Source: an uncultured Pseudomonadota bacterium (GTDB taxonomy: Bacteria > Myxococcota_A > UBA796 > UBA9615). From it: a DNA stretch of 10,403 nt. The stretch spans positions 1 through 10,403 of the forward strand of contig CALCXL010000853.1 in assembly GCA_937907595.1 (NCBI GenBank). The letters run 5' to 3'. The position numbers and the translations under genes were made by a program. The notes beneath the pieces were generated by a model. The model made no database searches and was not told the origin of the DNA. It saw nothing but the letters and a program-made list of their open reading frames with translations. Below, piece after piece: positions 7,304 through 10,403 of the stretch; position 1 is the stretch's first letter; every line of letters starts with the position of its first letter.

Positions 7304-10252
7304 ATGATGAACACCACGCGCTGCTGCCTTGCTCTTGTCGTGGCCACCGTCTTCCTGGCGGGCTGCGAAGGGGCGACGTTCCACCCGGCGGACCGCATCG
7401 ACGAGGACGGCGACGGCTTCTTCGCGGTCGAGGACCCCGCCGGCGTGCTGACGGACCGGGAGTACCTGGTTCAGCTCGCCGCGGAGAACGAGGGCCTCGA
7501 CCTCGTCGCGTCGAAGCTCGACTGCGACGACGGCAACGACAACACGTTCCCCGAAGCGGCCGAGCAGTGCGACGGCGAGGACAACGACTGCAACGGCTCC
7601 CTGGCCGACTTTGAGGCCGACCTGGACAACGACGGCTTCAGCGAGTGCGCGTGGGAGTACGACGGCGACGAGTCCCGCCGCGACTGCAACGACGACCCCG
7701 ACGACTTCGGCCAGTTCCAGAACCCAGACCGCGTGGAGGTCTGCGGCTACCACCCGTCGGTCGCTGGCCTGCAGTTGGGCGTGCCCAATGCAGCGCGCGC
7801 CGGGCGCCTGCTCGACGACAACTGCGACGGCCAGCTCCTCGAGGGCGAGGTCGACGTCGACCAGGACGGCTTCACGCTGTGCCGCCTGGTGCCGGACATC
7901 ACGGACGAGGAGGCCGGTGAGGTCACGGAGCTGGACCCCGACGACCCCTTCGATCCCGACAACCCCCAGAACGGCCTGCAGTCGGACTGCATCGACACCA
8001 ACAGCTCCGTGTTCCCCGAGAACCCGAACCTGACCTGCTTGGACATCGGCGACTACAACTCCGCCTGCGGCGAGAACAACCAGGACGAGCTGGCCACGAT
8101 CTTCTACCGGGACATCGACGGCGACGGCGACGGCGACGCCGACCCCACGGACGACGACGGCGACGGCGTGCCGGACGTGGCCGTCTCCACCTGCAGCGGC
8201 GTAGCGCCTCCCGGCCGCTGGGTCGCCCAGAGCCCCGGCGTGCCCGCCGACCAGGTGGCCACGGACTGCGATGACTTCAACCCGAACGAAGACGGCAAGG
8301 ACCGGGACGGCGACGGCTTCACGACCTGCCCCGCCGCCGACGGCCGCCGCGACTGCGACGACGCCAACGACTCCACCAACCCCGACGCCCAGGAGTCCTG
8401 CGACGCCGAGGACAACGACTGCGACGGCGCGGTGGACGAGGACTACGACGACGACCTGGACGGCTCCTTCCGGGTCACCCAGGCGGACATCGACGCCGGC
8501 TTGCCCTCGGTGAACTGCGCCGCGCGCGGCACCGCGGAGTTCCCCTACGTGCAGGACTGCGACGACTCCGACCCCGACCGGGAGGAGCTGGACCTGGACG
8601 GCGACGGGGAGAGCACCTGCCAGAACGACTGCAACGACGGCGACCCGTTGCAGCAGACCGCGGACCTCGACGGCGACGGATTCACCACCTGCACCGGCGA
8701 CATCACGCAGTTCGACTGCGACGACAACGACCCCACGCTGACTCCGGTGGACGGGGACGGGGACGGGTTCGCCCCCTGCCCGAACGCGGACGGACTGGCC
8801 GACTGCGACGACGACAACCTGAACGTGTTCCCGAACAACGGTGCGGTGCAGTGCGACGGCGTGCTGGACACGGACTGCGACGGCCAGACCGACCCCCTGG
8901 ACGCGGACGACGACAACGACGGCGAGTCCGAGTGCGGCGGCGACTGCAACGACCAGGACCCGCTGCTCAACACCAACAACATCGACGGCGACGGCTACAC
9001 CACCTGCACGGGCGACTGCGACGACGAAGACCTCACGGTCTACCCCGGCGCTCCCCAGGTCTGCGGGGACGGCGTGGCCGACAACGACTGCAACGGCTCG
9101 GCGGACACGAACGAGGCCGACGTGGACGGCGACGGCAACACGATCTGCGACGGCGACTGCAACGACTTCGACCCCCTGGTCTCCGCAGCCGATGCCGACG
9201 GGGACGGCAGCACCACCTGCCAGGGTGACTGCGACGACGGCGACACCTCGATCACCCACCTGACGGACCTGGACGGCGACGGCTGGACCGCGTGCGGCAG
9301 CTTCGGCGCGTCCGACTCGATCTCCCAGGCGGTGCCGGCGGACTGCAACGACGACGAGCCGCTGCTCAACTGGACGGACGCGGACTCCGATTCGGTGCCC
9401 ACCTGCGCGGCCGTCGGGGACCCGGTCACGGTCGCGGACTGCGACGACTTCGACCCGGCCATGCACAACGAGGACCGGGACGCCGACGGGAGCAGCCCCT
9501 GCGGCGCGGACGGCGTGCCCGGAAGCTCCGACGACGACTGCGACGACACCGAGCCTGAGGTCTCCTCCGCCGGCGTCGAGGTGCGCGACGGCTTGGACAA
9601 CGACTGCAGCGGCATCGCCGACGACCTCATCTCCGACGGCACGGAGCTCGACGAAGGTGACCTCGCGGTCGTGGAGATCCTGGTGGGCGCGACGTCGGCC
9701 ACGGGCGACGGACCGGCCGAGTACTTCGAGATCTACAACGCCTCGGGCATCGACATCGACCTGCGCGGCTGGGAGGTGGAGGTCCTCAACGCCACCACGG
9801 GGCTGAGCACCACCTGGGGCTTCGCAGCCGCCGTGGGGCCGGGCTCTTCGCGGCTGATCCCAGCCGGTGCGCGGGCGGTGGTCGCTCGCAGCGGCAACGC
9901 CACGGCCTACTCGACCGACATCGCCGACTTCTATTGGAGCGGTCCTGCCTTCAGCGACGCGGGCGGCAGCCTGACCTTGAGCTTCGAGGGGCGGGACGTC
10001 GACACCATCTCCTGGCAGGGGTCGGACTGCGTGGCCAACTGTGAGCCGGGCCAGCCCAGCCCCACGTTCAACGGCAACTCCACCTGGCGGGCAGGCCACG
10101 CCCTCGGGCTGGCGACCCTGGGGGGCACGCCCCACCTCGCCAACAACGCGCAGAGCAACCTCTGCGAGGAGCTGCTGGAGCAGGTGACCGGGCTGCTGCA
10201 CGGCAGTCCGGGGTCACCGCAGACGGAGACGGGCCGCTGCACCGCGAACTGA
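7304..10252 (+). CDS. Lipoprotein with MopE-type Asp/Cys repeats and C-terminal lamin-tail domain
   Basis: This 982-residue protein has a lipoprotein signal peptide with lipobox L18-A19-G20-C21. The residue after the lipidated Cys is Glu, not Asp, so outer-membrane sorting is expected by the Lol rule known from E. coli. Residues 33-772 hold about 16 copies of DCDD/DCND, DP and DxDGDGxTTC motifs, with several CDGxDNDC(N/D)G pieces. This is the putative metal-binding repeat named after MopE, the copper protein of Methylococcus capsulatus. The acidic loops also resemble calcium-binding loops. About 48 cysteines remain after processing, suggesting many disulfides or metal ligands. Residues 783-955 match a lamin-tail domain: LAVVEILV, then EYFEIYNASGIDIDLRGWEVE, a Pro-Gly loop before LIPAGARAVVA, and a GTPHLANNA ending. 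It is the last gene of the three-gene set. A surface-exposed metal-binding or adhesive role is inference; copper or calcium specificity cannot be read from sequence. Confidence 0.93.
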   Translation: MMNTTRCCLALVVATVFLAGCEGATFHPADRIDEDGDGFFAVEDPAGVLTDREYLVQLAAENEGLDLVASKLDCDDGNDNTFPEAAEQCDGEDNDCNGSLADFEADLDNDGFSECAWEYDGDESRRDCNDDPDDFGQFQNPDRVEVCGYHPSVAGLQLGVPNAARAGRLLDDNCDGQLLEGEVDVDQDGFTLCRLVPDITDEEAGEVTELDPDDPFDPDNPQNGLQSDCIDTNSSVFPENPNLTCLDIGDYNSACGENNQDELATIFYRDIDGDGDGDADPTDDDGDGVPDVAVSTCSGVAPPGRWVAQSPGVPADQVATDCDDFNPNEDGKDRDGDGFTTCPAADGRRDCDDANDSTNPDAQESCDAEDNDCDGAVDEDYDDDLDGSFRVTQADIDAGLPSVNCAARGTAEFPYVQDCDDSDPDREELDLDGDGESTCQNDCNDGDPLQQTADLDGDGFTTCTGDITQFDCDDNDPTLTPVDGDGDGFAPCPNADGLADCDDDNLNVFPNNGAVQCDGVLDTDCDGQTDPLDADDDNDGESECGGDCNDQDPLLNTNNIDGDGYTTCTGDCDDEDLTVYPGAPQVCGDGVADNDCNGSADTNEADVDGDGNTICDGDCNDFDPLVSAADADGDGSTTCQGDCDDGDTSITHLTDLDGDGWTACGSFGASDSISQAVPADCNDDEPLLNWTDADSDSVPTCAAVGDPVTVADCDDFDPAMHNEDRDADGSSPCGADGVPGSSDDDCDDTEPEVSSAGVEVRDGLDNDCSGIADDLISDGTELDEGDLAVVEILVGATSATGDGPAEYFEIYNASGIDIDLRGWEVEVLNATTGLSTTWGFAAAVGPGSSRLIPAGARAVVARSGNATAYSTDIADFYWSGPAFSDAGGSLTLSFEGRDVDTISWQGSDCVANCEPGQPSPTFNGNSTWRAGHALGLATLGGTPHLANNAQSNLCEELLEQVTGLLHGSPGSPQTETGRCTAN
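7400..9619 (+). repeat. Degenerate MopE-type repeat array within the lipoprotein gene
   Basis: This DNA encodes residues 33-772 and is dominated by GAC, GGC, TGC and AAC codons. DCDD, DCND or DCID cores start at residues 73, 127, 228, 321, 350, 418, 442, 471, 500, 547, 571, 618, 642, 680, 712 and 745. A short perfect hexamer run (GACGGC, 3.5 copies) lies at 8117-8137. The N-terminal units are widely spaced and the later ones compact. Confidence 0.85.
8801..9226 (+). repeat. Two tandem 213-bp (71-residue) super-repeats
   Basis: Residues 500-570 (8801-9013) and 571-641 (9014-9226) align end to end without gaps; by hand count 38 of 71 positions match. Each unit contains DCDD, a P near position 11, a CDG/DxDC(D/N)G piece, a DxDG loop, DCNDxDPL, and a DGDGxTTCxG ending. 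One cysteine is shifted by one position between the copies. Confidence 0.75.
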
Positions 10253-10291
10253 GATCCACTCACACGCTTTGATCGCCCGCTGGGGGCAGGG

Positions 10292-10403
10292 CTACTCGTC
10301 GCCCCGACGCTTGCGGGAGCGGTAGGCGCCCCAGACGAGGTGCTTCCAGAAGAGGTCGTCGGCTTTCGCCTTCTCCTCCTCCTCGTGGCCCTCCTCGTCC
10401 TCT
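10292..10403 (-). CDS. Unidentified minus-strand gene (3' end only)
   Basis: The reverse strand is open from the right edge to a TAG stop (complement of 10292-10294), giving the last 36 residues of a protein whose start lies beyond the window. The visible part is an acidic run (EDEEGHEEEE), then KAKADDLFWKHLVWGAYR, then a basic tail SRKRRGDE. Nearly all codons (34 of 36) end in G or C, which supports real coding. The gene converges on the lipoprotein gene, leaving 39 bases between the stops. No family is recognised. The aromatic helix-like piece followed by basic residues might be a membrane-proximal or protein-binding tail, but this is a guess. Confidence 0.65.
   Translation of the reverse strand, partial: EDEEGHEEEEKAKADDLFWKHLVWGAYRSRKRRGDE

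Noticed and set aside
5186..10201. A 1671-codon open frame on the minus strand across two + strand genes
   Set aside because: It is codon-aligned with the + strand genes, so it stays open simply because they lack TTA, CTA and TCA codons, as expected at this GC content. Its Val/Ala-rich product is the mirror of the GAC-GGC-GAC repeats.
7304..10252. CRISPR-like or other non-coding repeats
   Set aside because: The repetition follows codon phase and amino-acid motifs in one long reading frame; there are no constant DNA repeats with unique spacers.
10253..10291. Bidirectional terminator between convergent genes
   Set aside because: Only a weak 4-bp GCCC/GGGC pairing is seen and there is no T-run.
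1..10403. tRNA, rRNA, insertion sequence or phage genes
   Set aside because: No transposase or integrase motifs, terminal inverted repeats, or tRNA/rRNA-like sequence were seen on either strand.

Overview
The window is high-GC DNA in which almost every base is coding, with coding regions ending in G or C at most third codon positions. The protein types point to a Gram-negative bacterium with a complex envelope. They include Sec signal peptides, outer-membrane beta-barrels, a lipobox lipoprotein with MopE-type Asp/Cys repeats and a lamin-tail domain, and a TolB-like propeller. Myxococcota or another former deltaproteobacterial lineage fits best, but this is an inference from gene content and not a proven assignment.

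Region 1 (1-3613, + strand) is the distal part of a peptide/nickel-type (Opp/Dpp) ABC importer operon. It holds the C-terminal end of the second permease (OppC/DppC type), then two ATPases (OppD/DppD type and OppF/DppF type), then a secreted seven-repeat PD40 (TolB-like) beta-propeller protein. Each junction overlaps by one to eight bases, so the four genes are probably translationally coupled. The substrate-binding protein and first permease are not in the window and would be expected upstream. Both ATPases carry the four-cysteine C-terminal motif with identical spacing, and the first has an unusual extra segment between Walker A and the Q-loop.

Region 2 (3614-3820) is a 207-base intergenic gap. 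It holds a perfect 11-bp inverted repeat, probably a terminator, and a TATGAT element that may be the -10 box of the next operon.

Region 3 (3821-10252, + strand) looks like a three-gene envelope operon with gaps of 18 and 15 bases. The first two genes encode secreted proteins of related design: N-terminal helical repeat, a PEGA-like beta domain, and a C-terminal outer-membrane barrel. The second has a roughly 245-residue charged coiled coil inserted between the N-terminal part and the barrel. The third encodes a 982-residue lipoprotein with about 16 Asp/Cys-rich metal-binding-type repeats and a C-terminal lamin-tail domain. Together they suggest a cell-surface or periplasm-spanning assembly of unknown function. 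This is the most interesting part of the window.

Region 4 (10253-10403) is a 39-base convergent gap followed by the C-terminal 36 codons of a minus-strand gene that runs off the right edge.
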